A stretch of DNA of 64,000 nucleotides. It comes from Gemmata massiliana (GTDB lineage: Bacteria > Planctomycetota > Planctomycetia > Gemmatales > Gemmataceae). A program made the translations under genes and the position numbers. Under the pieces are notes generated by a model. The model worked only from the letters and a program-made list of their open reading frames with translations, had not been told where the DNA came from and ran no database searches. The number at the start of each line of letters is the position of its first letter. Within the stretch, counting starts at the first letter, position 1. Of this stretch, positions 1 to 9,172 are shown piece by piece. The stretch is taken from positions 7,709,738 to 7,773,737 of the forward strand of contig NZ_LR593886.1 of NCBI RefSeq assembly GCF_901538265.1. Reading direction: 5' to 3'.

Positions 1-1057
1 CCGCGCCGGGCTTCGTCTTCATCGGCTTGCTCGCCTCACCTGGCGCAGGGGCCGCGCCCGGCCCGAAGCCAGCGCCGCCCCCCGGCCCCACGCCGGGCTT
101 CGTCTTCACGGGGCCGTTCGACGCGCGTGGCGTAATTTCTGTCTGTGATTTCACCGGAGTAGCCGCCCCGCGTGTTGTAGCCGGTGTGGTCTGACTCACT
201 CGCGGGGCCGGGGCTAACGCCACAACACTTTGATTGTCTGCGGCCGAACCAGTGTTCGCCCCGGCAGCTCCGACGAGGGCTGCGGTGCATGTCACCAAAG
301 CGGCCCCGATCGCGAAATTCACCTTCGTCCAGAACATGGCTGTGAGCACTCCGTCGGTGATCTGGGAAACCCGCGCCCCCGGCGCGCCGGTCATGGCGCG
401 GACGATGTCGCGGGCGGCAGCTCGGGTCACCGGGCCGGCCGCCAATTGGAACAGGAGCCCGACGACTCCACCGGCCCCCAGGGTTACACCGCGTGCAGTC
501 AACCGCTGGCGTAGGCGGACCTTCGCCCACGCTAACCGGGTGAGGACGGTCCCTCGTGCCCACCCGAACTCGCGTGCGGCCTCGGACGCACTCAGGCCGT
601 CGAGATAGCACCGCCGAACGATCGCCCGGTAATGGTCCGGGAGGCCGGCGATCTCCTCGGCGAGAGCACACCGCCACCCGTCGTCGGGCGCCGGCGTGGA
701 GGCCGGCACGTCGACCGTGATCGGGGCGTGCCGCGCGGCCCAAACCGCATTCGCCTGGCGGAGACGGCGGGCGGCGTGAGCCGCGACCCGGGCGAGCCAC
801 GGGCCGACCGAACGCACCGAGTGGGCTCTGCGTGCGAGGGCGATGAACGCGGCCTGGGTCGCGTCATCGATGTCCGCGGGGTCGGCCAGGTACCGGCGAC
901 ACACGCCACGGACCAGCCCGCCGTGTCGCCACACCAGCACCTCGAACGCCACCGGATCGCGGTCTGCGGCGAACCGCGCCAGGAGCGCGGCATCGTCGAT
1001 GTCCCGAGCCGCGTTGAGGCGTCCCGCCGTAGCGAGCAGTTCGGTGATCTTGTTCAC
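1..1057 (-). CDS. ECF-type RNA polymerase sigma factor with C-terminal membrane anchor (partial, 3' end off window)
   Basis: Translated from the GTG at 1057, which follows a G-rich ribosome-binding stretch and an in-frame stop. Sigma region 2 lies at about residues 20-100 (LLARFAADRDPVAFEVLVWR, then DIDDATQAAFIALARR). Region 4 lies at about 140-190 (GLPDHYRAIVRRCYLDGLSA, then an HTH with SEAAREFGWARGTVLTRLAW). A hydrophobic segment follows (FAIGAALVTCTAALVGAAG), then a Gly/Pro/Lys-rich tail still open at base 1. Long C-terminal extensions with a membrane segment are typical of planctomycete ECF factors and may tether the factor or take the place of an anti-sigma partner; that role is inferred. 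The frame reads straight through the first base, so the C-terminus is missing. Confidence 0.85.
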   Translation of the reverse strand, partial: MNKITELLATAGRLNAARDIDDAALLARFAADRDPVAFEVLVWRHGGLVRGVCRRYLADPADIDDATQAAFIALARRAHSVRSVGPWLARVAAHAARRLRQANAVWAARHAPITVDVPASTPAPDDGWRCALAEEIAGLPDHYRAIVRRCYLDGLSASEAAREFGWARGTVLTRLAWAKVRLRQRLTARGVTLGAGGVVGLLFQLAAGPVTRAAARDIVRAMTGAPGARVSQITDGVLTAMFWTKVNFAIGAALVTCTAALVGAAGANTGSAADNQSVVALAPAPRVSQTTPATTRGAATPVKSQTEITPRASNGPVKTKPGVGPGGGAGFGPGAAPAPGEASKPMKTKPGA

Positions 1058-1280
1058 GTTCGCCCCCCGTGGGTCGTCACCCGGTATGAGTCCGCGTGCG
1101 GCCGATTGATTTTGCTTTTGTCGCTATTTTGCGCGGCGCGTGTGAACGCACCTGAGTTGACTGCCGGTTTTCCCGCACCAGATCGCGTCCCCGTGGAACG
1201 ACAGGGCGCGGCGACCAAATCACGCGAGAACGGCTGGCGCGGCGAGAATTGTTGGCCGAGGAGATTCGGACAAAAAGTGC

Positions 1281-1398
1281 CACAGGGCGGGAGCCCTGTG
1301 CTACGTCAGACGGCCCCTCCGGGGCGAGTACCAGTAGACTCGACGCCTTTTCACGCCGCGGAGCTGCCGGCTTCGTAGCACAAGTCATCCGCCCTGTG
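1281..1398. repeat. Imperfect palindromic intergenic repeat; rest of 1058-1403 empty
   Basis: The ends 1281-1305 and 1374-1398 are inverted copies sharing CACAGGGCGG and TGTGCTACG, around a central GC-rich segment. It lies between the sigma-factor start and the HAD gene stop. I see no gene in 1058-1403. It looks like a dispersed palindromic repeat rather than a simple terminator, because the arms are about 70 bases apart. Confidence 0.6.
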
Positions 1399-1403
1399 TG
1401 CGG

Positions 1404-2078
1404 TTACCCCCACACCGCGAGCAGTCGCGTGTGATCAGAGAGGTCGTCGAAAATCAGGTCCGGCTGACACCCCGCAAGTTCTTCGACCGGGTGCCAACCG
1501 GTCGCGACGGCCACCGCGTTCGCACCGATGGCCCGTGCGCAACTCACGTCTAAGGGCGTATCGCCGATCACCCATACGTCGGTCGGGTCCACGTCCTTCC
1601 CCACGTGCTCGCGCACACACGCGAGGGCCGCGCGGGCCACATCGTCGCGGTCGTAGTGGTCGTCCCCGAACCCGCCGCACGTGAAGTGCTCCCACAACTG
1701 GAAGTACCCGAGTTTGTGCCGCGCGCCGGCCCGCACGTTTCCGGTAAGCAATCCCAGCACCACGTCCGGCTTTCCCCCAATCGCCGCGAGCAGTTCGGGC
1801 ACGCCGGGGCACACTTCGCCGCCTCGCGCCTCCAGGCTGCCGGGCAAGCGCGCGAGGTACTCGTCGCGGAGCCGGTGCTGGTTCGCGAGCGTGGGGCTGA
1901 CGCCGTGGGCTTCGAGGAGGTCGCGCGTGATGGCGACGTCCGTGCGCCCGCTGTACTTCACCACATCGCGGATCTCGGTTACCCCGAACGCCGAAACGAG
2001 GGCAGATTCCATTGCCGATTTACCGGCCCCGCCCGTGCGCACGAGCGTCCCGTCGATGTCGAAGAGAATGATTGGCAT
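1404..2078 (-). CDS. HAD-superfamily phosphatase (phosphoglycolate-phosphatase-like)
   Basis: 224 residues from ATG 2078. The open frame extends upstream, but the catalytic motif MPIILFDIDGTL must be N-terminal, which fixes the start. Motif I is DIDGT (residues 7-11, nucleophile Asp). A cap region follows, then motif IV GDTPLDVSCARAIG near residue 175, which binds Mg2+. The layout matches Gph/PGMB-like hydrolases of small phosphorylated metabolites in the cytoplasm; the substrate cannot be read from sequence. It diverges from the metallophosphatase gene at 2116 with only 37 bases between the starts, so the promoters must be back to back or overlap. Confidence 0.85.
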   Translation of the reverse strand: MPIILFDIDGTLVRTGGAGKSAMESALVSAFGVTEIRDVVKYSGRTDVAITRDLLEAHGVSPTLANQHRLRDEYLARLPGSLEARGGEVCPGVPELLAAIGGKPDVVLGLLTGNVRAGARHKLGYFQLWEHFTCGGFGDDHYDRDDVARAALACVREHVGKDVDPTDVWVIGDTPLDVSCARAIGANAVAVATGWHPVEELAGCQPDLIFDDLSDHTRLLAVWG

Positions 2079-2115
2079 GGGGACGTTATACTGAAGAGTC
2101 TTCTGGAGACGCTCC

Positions 2116-2799
2116 ATGCGCGTGTTTGCCATCGGCGACGTCCACGGCTGCCTCGTGGCCCTGAACGACCTCCTCGCGTGGGTGCAGCCCACGCGGGCCG
2201 ACGACCTCATCTTCCTCGGTGACTATGTCGACCGCGGACCGGACACGCGGGGCGTCATCAATCGCTTAATCGAGTTGAAACAGGCGCGCCCGGTCGTGTG
2301 CCTGCGCGGGAACCACGAGATCATGATGCTCCAGGCCCGCGACGGCGGGCGCCCGGAGCGGAAAATGTGGCTCGGCGTCGGCGGCGTGCAGGCGCTCGGT
2401 TCTTACGGCCCGGCGCTCGGCGTCAGCGGCACCTTCGACGACGTCCCCCCGGGACACTGGGATTTCCTCGAAAACGAACTCGTCCCGTACCACGAAACGG
2501 ACCGGTTCATTTTCGTTCACGCCGGCGTGTATCACGACGCGCCGATGGACGAGCAACCGGACAACATGCTGTACTGGGAGTTCCTCCCGGACGCGATGCG
2601 CCACTACACCGGGAAGACGGTGATTTGCGGGCACTCGTCGCAGCGCTCCGGCGAACCGAAGGTGATCCCCGGCGCGGTGTGCATCGATACCTGCGCCTAC
2701 GGCGGCGGGTGGCTCACGTGCCTCGACGCGATCTCCGGCCGCTACTGGCAGGTAGACACCCTCGGCCGCAAGCGCGAGGGCTGGGTGGATTATGAATAA
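2116..2799 (+). CDS. PPP-family metallophosphatase (calcineurin-like / ApaH-like)
   Basis: 227 residues with the full PPP signature in order: GDVHG (residues 7-11), GDYVDRGPDT (about 36-45), GNHE (about 66-69), then HAGV and GHSS as the C-terminal metal ligands. These residues build the dinuclear metal centre of Ser/Thr protein phosphatases and bis(5'-nucleosyl) tetraphosphatases. Bacterial members of this length dephosphorylate Ser/Thr/Tyr proteins or dinucleotides, and sequence alone does not decide. It is divergent from the HAD phosphatase and ends in a strong bidirectional hairpin. Confidence 0.9.
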   Translation: MRVFAIGDVHGCLVALNDLLAWVQPTRADDLIFLGDYVDRGPDTRGVINRLIELKQARPVVCLRGNHEIMMLQARDGGRPERKMWLGVGGVQALGSYGPALGVSGTFDDVPPGHWDFLENELVPYHETDRFIFVHAGVYHDAPMDEQPDNMLYWEFLPDAMRHYTGKTVICGHSSQRSGEPKVIPGAVCIDTCAYGGGWLTCLDAISGRYWQVDTLGRKREGWVDYE

Positions 2800-2806
2800 T
2801 GCTCCA

Positions 2807-2870
2807 CCCGCTCGTTAGCACTCGCGGTTCGCCAAGAGACTCAGGCGAACCGCGAGTGTTAACGAGCGGG
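2807..2870. terminator. 27-bp stem bidirectional terminator
   Basis: Arms 2807-2833 and 2844-2870 pair over 27 bases with one mismatch (TTAGCA against TGTTAA region) around a 10-base loop. It sits between two convergent genes, as expected for a shared terminator. Confidence 0.8.
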
Positions 2871-2897
2871 TACCATACGACCTTCGACTCGTGCCTG

Positions 2898-3269
2898 CTA
2901 TCGAACTGCTTTCACATCAAAGTGCGGGTTCTGAATCAGCCCGATCTGGTTACCGAACGGGTCCGCGATGGTCGCGACCTTGATGCCCTCCCCCACATCC
3001 TGAACGGGTTGTGCCACGGTCGCGCCGAGAGAAACCGCGCGGGCGACCTCGGCCGCAATATCGACCGTACCCCAATACGCGACCGTGCCGCCCGGTCCCG
3101 GTTCACCTTCCGGGTGTACCCCCAACTCGAATCCGCCCACGTTGAACCCGACGTAGAACGGCTGATCGAAGTACGGCGGCGTGCCCGCGAACTGCGTGTA
3201 CCACGCCTTCGCCGCGTCCAGTTGTTCCGGGCGGACTTGGGCAATGAAGGTGCGAAGGCCGAGGATCAT
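2898..3269 (-). CDS. VOC/glyoxalase-like protein
   Basis: 123 residues from ATG 3269 (MILGLRTFIAQV). The frame opens 14 codons further upstream, but this is where VOC domains begin. It contains paired beta-alpha-beta-beta-beta modules: FYVGFNVGGFELGVHP in the first half and IADPFGNQIGLIQNPHF at the end, the usual closing motif of glyoxalase/bleomycin-resistance proteins. The family binds a metal and acts on diverse small substrates; no specific activity can be assigned. It is convergent with the upstream phosphatase across a hairpin. Confidence 0.85.
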   Translation of the reverse strand: MILGLRTFIAQVRPEQLDAAKAWYTQFAGTPPYFDQPFYVGFNVGGFELGVHPEGEPGPGGTVAYWGTVDIAAEVARAVSLGATVAQPVQDVGEGIKVATIADPFGNQIGLIQNPHFDVKAVR

Positions 3270-3362
3270 CGTGCGTAACTCCGGGGCGAGAGGTAGTAAA
3301 TCGCAGCGCACATTACAATGTGGTAGCTCGAACTACCACGTCAGTGGAGCGGAGCCACGCTC

Positions 3363-3965
3363 ATGCACGATTGGACGAAAGTAGACGCTGCGATCTTTCA
3401 TGCGTTCCGTCACCGGTGGATCACTGCGCTCTGCGATGCGCTGAACGCAAACGTGTTACCGGCGGACCACTATGCGTTACCCGAACAAATTGCAACGGAG
3501 TTCGACGCGAGGAGCGCGATCGTGGTTCGGCACGTGAGCGGGGACCGTGTGGTCGCGATGATCGAGATCGTTTCACCTGGCAATAAGGCGAGCAAGAACG
3601 CGGTGCGGGCGCTCGTGACCAAAACGTGTGAACTGCTCGAACAGCGCGTCCACCTGCTGATTGCCGACCCGTTTCCACCCGGGCCGCGTGACCCGGCGGG
3701 CGTTCACGGCCTCGTCTGGGAGGAGATGACGGGCGACACGTATTCGCTCCCCGCGGACAAGCCCCTGACGCTCGTTGCTTATGAATCGGAACTCGTTACA
3801 CGAGCCTACGTTGAAACGATCGTGGTCGGTGACACGCTCCCGGATATGCCGCTTTTCCTGGAGCCGGACGGTTGCGTCATGGTGCCCCTCGAAGCGACTT
3901 ACTGTGCCGCGTTTGAGGCGCAACCGCGCCGGTGGCGCGACGTACTTCAACCACCCGTGGGGTAG
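3363..3965 (+). CDS. DUF4058 family protein
   Basis: 200 residues starting MHDWTKVDAAIFHAFRHRWI. The core IEIVSPGNKASKNAVRALV followed by LLEQRVHLLIADPFPPGPRD is the hallmark of DUF4058, a family frequent in planctomycetes and cyanobacteria. The core resembles the fold of restriction-like nucleases (V-E-I-xSPxNK) in the way Uma2 proteins do, but no activity is established. No signal peptide or membrane segment. It stands alone between convergent neighbours. Confidence 0.85.
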   Translation: MHDWTKVDAAIFHAFRHRWITALCDALNANVLPADHYALPEQIATEFDARSAIVVRHVSGDRVVAMIEIVSPGNKASKNAVRALVTKTCELLEQRVHLLIADPFPPGPRDPAGVHGLVWEEMTGDTYSLPADKPLTLVAYESELVTRAYVETIVVGDTLPDMPLFLEPDGCVMVPLEATYCAAFEAQPRRWRDVLQPPVG

Positions 3966-4010
3966 AGATTGCGGTTCTCAGTTGAGCATCCGGTGCTGCG
4001 ACCGAATTCG

Positions 4011-4340
4011 CTAAGACGGGAGCTTCTTCGGCACACATTCCCACCCAATCACGCGCCCGTTTTCATCGAGATACACGAGGAGATCGCAGTCTCCCGACCA
4101 AAGCAACACCTTGCGGAAACCCGGCGGAGAATCCTCGGTGATGGGGTCGGGTCCGGGTACCCAAGCGTATGTTCGTATTCCGATCACATCCTCGACTTCC
4201 GTTTGCGTCATCCCGATCTGAATTCGCTCGGCCTTGTGCCGAATGCGAGGCTCGCGAGGAGGACCGGGATGCCCAACCGATACGCAAAGAACCGCGAGCC
4301 CCGACAGGAGAAATCCCACGATAATTCGGCGGATTCTCAT
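4011..4340 (-). CDS. Secreted or membrane-anchored BamE/SmpA-like small protein
   Basis: 109 residues from ATG 4340 (MRIRRIIVGFLLSGLAVLCV); upstream in-frame codons lack hydrophobic character, so this start gives a clean signal segment. The mature part has IQIGMTQTEVEDVIG, the 'GMTxxEVxxLLG' helix seen in SmpA/OmlA (BamE-like) domains, then a strand-rich region WSGDCDLLVYLDENGRVIGW. The domain usually mediates envelope protein contacts; its partner here is unknown. Confidence 0.6.
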   Translation of the reverse strand: MRIRRIIVGFLLSGLAVLCVSVGHPGPPREPRIRHKAERIQIGMTQTEVEDVIGIRTYAWVPGPDPITEDSPPGFRKVLLWSGDCDLLVYLDENGRVIGWECVPKKLPS

Positions 4341-4451
4341 GTTTTCAACTCCGCACGCGATGATGATGTGTGAACCGCGACAAACCTCTTTCACTCGCAC
4401 GGTGTTTGTGGGTAGCATGGTACCACCCGCCGGTGACCATCTGGAACGATC

Positions 4452-7361
4452 ATGCCCCGCACCACTCTCCCTGCGCTCCTGTTACTGGGCGCTTGCGCTT
4501 CTTCTGGCCGCGGAGCCGAGCCGCCTAAAGGGGCACCGCCGCCCGCGGTCGAGTTCGCACGCGACGTGCAACCCATCCTCGCAAAACACTGCGTCTCGTG
4601 CCACGGGCCAGACAAGCAGCGCGGCGGGTTGCGCCTCGACCGCAGCGCGGACGCCCTCAAGGGCGGCGATTCTGGTAAAGCACTGGTGCCGGGTAAGCCC
4701 GCCGAGAGTTTGCTTCTGAAGAAATTGATGATCGAAGACGCCCAGGAGCGGATGCCGCCGAACCGCGATCCACTCACCTCGGAACAAATTCGCGTACTCA
4801 CGGCCTGGGTCGAAGCCGGGGCGAAGTGGCCCGCGGTCGAGAACGCGGCCGACAAGCACTGGGCGTTCCAACCGGTGAAGCGCTCGGTCGTGCCCGAAGC
4901 GCCCAACACAAAGACCCGGAACGCGATCGATGCCTTCGTCGCCGCGAAATTGAGCGCGAGCGGGTTGTCGTTGTCGCCCGAAGCGGACCGTCGTGTGCTC
5001 ATTCGGCGGCTCAAGTTCGACTTGCTCGGGCTGCCTCCCACACCCGAAGAGGTGGAAGCATTCGTCGCGGATAAGGACGCAAACGCTTACGAAAAGCTCG
5101 TGGACAAATACCTCGCGTCGCCGCACTATGGTGAGCGCTGGGCGCGGCACTGGCTCGACGTGGTGCGCTTCGCAGAGAGCAACGGGTTCGAGACCAATCA
5201 GTTCCGCCCGAACGCCTGGCACTACCGCGACTACGTCATCAAGGCACTCAACGACGACAAGCCCTACGATCAGTTCGTGAAGGAGCAACTCGCGGGTGAC
5301 ACGCTCGGGGCCGACGCCGCGACCGGGTTCATTGTGGGCGGCGCGTGGGACGAGGTAAAAAGCCCCGATCTCACGCTGACCCTGAACCAGCGCGCGGACG
5401 AACTGCACGACATGATCGGCACGACGGGCTCCGCGTTCCTGGGGCTCACGGTCGCGTGCGCCCGGTGCCACGCGCACAAGTTCGACCCGATCTCGCAACT
5501 CGACTACTACCGCATCAAGGCTGTGTTCGCGGGCGTGCAGCACGGCGAGCGCCCGGTGCGGACCGGCGACGCGGTAACCCGCGCGAAGGAGGCCGATCGG
5601 CTCCGGGCGCAACTGGCCGAACTCGAAGCGAAGGTCGCGGCGCTGGAACCGCTCGCGGACCCGGCCGCCACCGACGCGCGCCGCGTGCCGGTGAACGCGC
5701 GCCTCAACACCGAGCGCTTTAAACCCGTGCGGGCGAAGTTCGTCCGGTTCGTGACGTTCGAGACGAACAGCGTCGAACCGTGTTTGGACGAACTGGAAGT
5801 GTTTTCGTTCGGCTCGAAGCCCGTGAACGTCGCGCTCGCGTCGAACGGCGCGAAGGCCACCTCGTCGGGCGATTACCCCGGCTCTCCGAACATTCACAGC
5901 CTGCCGTTCATTAATGATGGAAAATATGGCAACGGTCGCAGTTGGATTTCAAATAAGTCCGGGCGCGGGTGGGTCGAACTGGAACTGGCGGAACCGGTGG
6001 TCATTGACCGCGTCGCCTGGGCACGCGACCGCGAGGGCAAGTACACGGACCGGGTGCCGACGCGGTACCGCATTGATGTCTCCACGGACCACGAGTCGTG
6101 GGTGGTGGTGGCGTCTTCCGACGACCGCGCGCCGTTCGCGGAGGGCGCGTCCGCAGTGCCGAACGGGTTGACGGCCACCGATCGCGCTGCGTGGGTGAAG
6201 CTCACGCAACAGATCACGACCCTTCGCAAGCGAATCGAAGAACTCGTGCGCGGACAGATGGCCTACGCCGGTCGGCTCATGGCGCCCGAAGTGACGCACC
6301 GCTTGCACCGCGGGGACGCGACCCAACAGAAGGAAGTCGTCGGTCCGGGGGCGCTCGGTGAACTCGGTCCGAAACTAACTATTCCAGAAAGCGCCACCGA
6401 TGCGGAGCGCCGGGCCGCGCTCGCGAAGTGGATCACCGACCCCGCGCACCCGCTCACGGCCCGCGTCATGGTGAACCGGTTGTGGCAGCACCACTTCGGC
6501 ACGGGCATCGTGGACACCCCGAGCGACTTCGGTCGCAACGGCGGCAAGCCCACGCACCCGGAACTGCTCGACTGGCTCGCGAGTGAGTTGGTTACGCCTT
6601 CTGGGGGGGAAGAACCCCTCCCCAACCCCTCCCCTAAACGGAGAGGGGCTGAAGGCAAAGAAGATTCTGCTCCCCCTTCCTTCTTAGGGAAGGGGGTTGG
6701 GGGGTTAGGTTCTTCCAACCCCTGGTCGCTCAAGCACATTCACCGGCTCATCGTGACCAGTGCCACGTACCGCCAGACGTCGAGTGCTAACGACGCGGGC
6801 CTGGCAAAGGACGCCCAAACGCGATTGCTGTGGCGCTACCCGCCTCAGCGGATCGAGGCCGAACCGTTACGCGACGCGGTCCTGTTCGTGAGCGGGAAGC
6901 TCGATCTCAAGATGGGCGGACCTGGTTTCGACCTGTTCGAGCCGAACGGCAACTACGTGAAGGTGTACACGCCGAAGAAGCAGTTCGGCCCGGCCGAGTT
7001 CCGGCGGATGGTTTACCAGCAGAAGCCGCGGATGCAGCTCGACGACACGTTCGGCGTGTTCGATTGCCCGGACGCGGGCCAGATCGCGCCGAAGCGGAAC
7101 GTCTCCATCACGCCCCTTCAAGCCCTCAACTTGCTCAACAGCGAGTTCATGCTCCAACAGGCCGGCTACTTCGCGGAGCGCATCACAAAGGACGCGGGGG
7201 CCGATCCCGGCGCCCAGGTGAAGCGCGCGTTCCTGCTCGCGTTCCAGCGCCCGCCGACCGACAAAGAACTAGCCGCGGCGACGAAACTGGTGAAGGAACA
7301 CGGCCTCACAGCGCTGTGCCGTGCGGTACTGAACGCGAACGAGTTCGTTTTCGTGGACTGA
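4452..7361 (+). CDS. Planctomycete cytochrome C / DUF1549 / discoidin-like / DUF1553 protein
   Basis: 969 residues. A signal peptide ([16 protein letters not shown]) is followed by a PSCyt1 cytochrome domain with the haem motif [13 protein letters not shown] (about residues 52-64), then DUF1549 (about 135-330). A beta-sandwich like F5/8 type C at about 440-560 ([24 protein letters not shown] strands) precedes DUF1553 in the C-terminal half. Such giant proteins are exported and always travel with DUF1501 proteins; they are thought to act on sulfated polysaccharides or in periplasmic electron transfer, but biochemistry is lacking. Within the DUF1553 part, about 36 residues are encoded by a palindromic repeat (6608-6716). 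The next gene is the DUF1501 partner. Confidence 0.9.
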   Translation: MPRTTLPALLLLGACASSGRGAEPPKGAPPPAVEFARDVQPILAKHCVSCHGPDKQRGGLRLDRSADALKGGDSGKALVPGKPAESLLLKKLMIEDAQERMPPNRDPLTSEQIRVLTAWVEAGAKWPAVENAADKHWAFQPVKRSVVPEAPNTKTRNAIDAFVAAKLSASGLSLSPEADRRVLIRRLKFDLLGLPPTPEEVEAFVADKDANAYEKLVDKYLASPHYGERWARHWLDVVRFAESNGFETNQFRPNAWHYRDYVIKALNDDKPYDQFVKEQLAGDTLGADAATGFIVGGAWDEVKSPDLTLTLNQRADELHDMIGTTGSAFLGLTVACARCHAHKFDPISQLDYYRIKAVFAGVQHGERPVRTGDAVTRAKEADRLRAQLAELEAKVAALEPLADPAATDARRVPVNARLNTERFKPVRAKFVRFVTFETNSVEPCLDELEVFSFGSKPVNVALASNGAKATSSGDYPGSPNIHSLPFINDGKYGNGRSWISNKSGRGWVELELAEPVVIDRVAWARDREGKYTDRVPTRYRIDVSTDHESWVVVASSDDRAPFAEGASAVPNGLTATDRAAWVKLTQQITTLRKRIEELVRGQMAYAGRLMAPEVTHRLHRGDATQQKEVVGPGALGELGPKLTIPESATDAERRAALAKWITDPAHPLTARVMVNRLWQHHFGTGIVDTPSDFGRNGGKPTHPELLDWLASELVTPSGGEEPLPNPSPKRRGAEGKEDSAPPSFLGKGVGGLGSSNPWSLKHIHRLIVTSATYRQTSSANDAGLAKDAQTRLLWRYPPQRIEAEPLRDAVLFVSGKLDLKMGGPGFDLFEPNGNYVKVYTPKKQFGPAEFRRMVYQQKPRMQLDDTFGVFDCPDAGQIAPKRNVSITPLQALNLLNSEFMLQQAGYFAERITKDAGADPGAQVKRAFLLAFQRPPTDKELAAATKLVKEHGLTALCRAVLNANEFVFVD
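6608..6716 (+). repeat. Palindromic repeat translated in frame inside the DUF1553 gene
   Basis: The two ends of this 109-base stretch are imperfect inverted copies: GGAAGAACCCC at the left, GGTTAGGTTCTTCC at the right, with C-tract/G-tract arms. Its composition is unlike the surrounding codon usage and gives the low-complexity peptide [11 protein letters not shown]...[10 protein letters not shown]. It carries no stop and does not change frame. Confidence 0.75.
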
Positions 7362-7378
7362 TGCTTATCGCAGTAGAG

Positions 7379-7550
7379 GACAGAAGACAGAGATCAGAGG
7401 ACAGCAGGCAGAGAACAACAAACAGAAAATACGAATCGGGAACGAGAATGCTGATGGTGCCTGCGTTGTTACTGTTCTCATGGCTTGGCTTTCTGATATC
7501 TGTCTTCTGATATTTGTCTTCTGTTTCATGATATCTGTATTCTGATCAAT
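7379..7550. repeat. Inverted and tandem CAGAAGACAG-type repeats in the intergenic gap
   Basis: CAGAAGACAGAGATCAGA (7381-7398) is an inverted copy, with one mismatch, of 7492-7509. The latter is followed by two more degenerate copies of TGATATCTGTCTTCTG up to about 7545. It is AT-richer than its surroundings and non-coding. It separates the DUF1553 and DUF1501 genes. Confidence 0.6.
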
Positions 7551-7567
7551 GCTATCGGATCTCTCCT

Positions 7568-9043
7568 ATGACTTCGATTTCTCCCGGCGGCGCGTCCCTT
7601 CTCAACCGGCGCGACTTCCTGCGCGATGCGAGCACGGGCTTGGGTGGGATCGCACTGGCTGCGCTGCTGGCCGAGCAGGGGCTTCTCGCGAACGACAAAG
7701 GCCCGCTGCGACCGGACATCAAGCCCGATTCGCCGCTCAGTCCGCGGAAGCCGCACTTCGCGCCGAAGGCGAAGCGCGTGCTCACGATCTTCTGCTCCGG
7801 CGCGGTCAGTCACGTTGACACCTTCGACTACAAGCCGGAACTGGTGAAGCGCGACGGCCGGCCGCTGCCGGGTGCCGAGAAGCTCGTGACGTTCCAGGGG
7901 GAACAGGGGAACCTGGTGCGCCCGCTGTGGGCGTTCAAGCCGCGCGGCCAGAGCGGGAAGATGGTGTCGGACCTGCTGCCGAACCTCGCGGGGCTGGCGG
8001 ACGAGATGTGCTTCGTCCACTCGATGACCGCGAAGAGCAACACGCATGGCCCGGCCGAGAACCAGATGAGCACCGGGTTCACGCTCGACGGGTTCCCGAG
8101 CGCCGGGGCGTGGGTCAGTTACGCGCTCGGCAGCGAGTGCAAAGACCTGCCCGCGTTCGTCGCGATCCCGGACCCGCGCGGCGTTCCGCAAGTCGGGCCG
8201 AACAATTGGGGCAGCGCGTTCCTGCCGGGCGTGTTCCAGGGCACGCCGTTTACCGCGGACAAGCCGATCCCGAACCTCGCGCGCCCCGTGAACTTGAGCG
8301 CAAAGGCCGACGCGGACACGCGCGACTTCCTCCAGTTACTCAACGCCGACCATGCGACCGCCCGCGCGGGCGACTCGCAACTGAGCGCGCGCATCGCGAG
8401 CTACGAGATGGCCGCGAAGATGCAGTTGCGCGCGGCGGAGGTCGCGGATCTCTCTAAGGAGCCGAAGTCGGTCCACGCCGAGTACGGCACCGGCGACAAG
8501 GACCGGTGGAAGAGCGGGTTCGCGCGCAACTGCCTGCTCGCCCGGCGCCTGCTCGAGCGCGACGTGCGGTTCGTGCAGCTCTTCAACGGCTCTTACGCGA
8601 TGGGCGAGGGCGTCGGCAACTGGGACGGGCACAAGACGCTGAAGTCGCAGTACGAGGTCCACGCCGCGATCCTCGACCAACCGCTGGCCGCGCTCCTCGC
8701 GGACCTGAAACGCACCGGGCTGCTCAAGGACACGCTCGTGGTGTGGGTGACGGAGTTCGGGCGCATGCCCACGTTCCAGAAGGGCGCGAGCGGGCGCGAC
8801 CACAACCCGAAGGGATTCACGGTGTGGCTCGCGGGCGCCGGGGTGAAGCGCGCGCACAGCTACGGGGCGACCGACGAGTTCGGGTACCAGGCGGCCGAGA
8901 AGACCGCCACGATCTACGACCTCCACGCGACGATCCTGCACGTCCTCGGGCTCAACCACGAGCGCCTCTCGTTCTACCACAACGGCATCGAGCGCCGGTT
9001 GACAGATGTTCACGGCGAAGTGCTCGACGGTATCCTTTCGTAA
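7568..9043 (+). CDS. DUF1501 protein (sulfatase-like), Tat-exported
   Basis: 491 residues. The twin-arginine motif NRRDFLRDASTG at about 14-25, followed by a hydrophobic stretch GGIALAALLAEQGLL, predicts Tat export. The body matches DUF1501, a family with the alkaline-phosphatase/sulfatase fold: FCSGAVSHVDTFDYKP near the N-terminus, VWVTEFGRMPTFQKG and GRDHNPKGFTVWLAGAG near the C-terminus supply the expected acidic and His metal ligands. It is the genomic partner of the preceding DUF1553 protein. Substrate unknown. Confidence 0.9.
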   Translation: MTSISPGGASLLNRRDFLRDASTGLGGIALAALLAEQGLLANDKGPLRPDIKPDSPLSPRKPHFAPKAKRVLTIFCSGAVSHVDTFDYKPELVKRDGRPLPGAEKLVTFQGEQGNLVRPLWAFKPRGQSGKMVSDLLPNLAGLADEMCFVHSMTAKSNTHGPAENQMSTGFTLDGFPSAGAWVSYALGSECKDLPAFVAIPDPRGVPQVGPNNWGSAFLPGVFQGTPFTADKPIPNLARPVNLSAKADADTRDFLQLLNADHATARAGDSQLSARIASYEMAAKMQLRAAEVADLSKEPKSVHAEYGTGDKDRWKSGFARNCLLARRLLERDVRFVQLFNGSYAMGEGVGNWDGHKTLKSQYEVHAAILDQPLAALLADLKRTGLLKDTLVVWVTEFGRMPTFQKGASGRDHNPKGFTVWLAGAGVKRAHSYGATDEFGYQAAEKTATIYDLHATILHVLGLNHERLSFYHNGIERRLTDVHGEVLDGILS

Positions 9044-9172
9044 ACACCGGCGCCCCGTTCACCCGGAATTCACAGCATTTCGCCCCCTGCGCACCTTGCG
9101 GGGCGGCCGGCGCGCGTCAATAATCCTGCACAATCCAATCTCCAATTTGATTTCCCACCCGCGAAGTGCGTC

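Noticed and set aside
36..800. Long minus-strand open frame of 254 codons at the left end
   Set aside because: It is an off-frame shadow of the sigma factor: Arg/Pro-rich with no domain, while the frame from 1057 gives sigma regions 2 and 4.
4482..5897. 471-codon minus-strand open frame opposite the DUF1553 gene
   Set aside because: Composition is the antisense reflection of a GC-rich gene (Arg/Val/Glu-rich, no motif), with no ribosome site.
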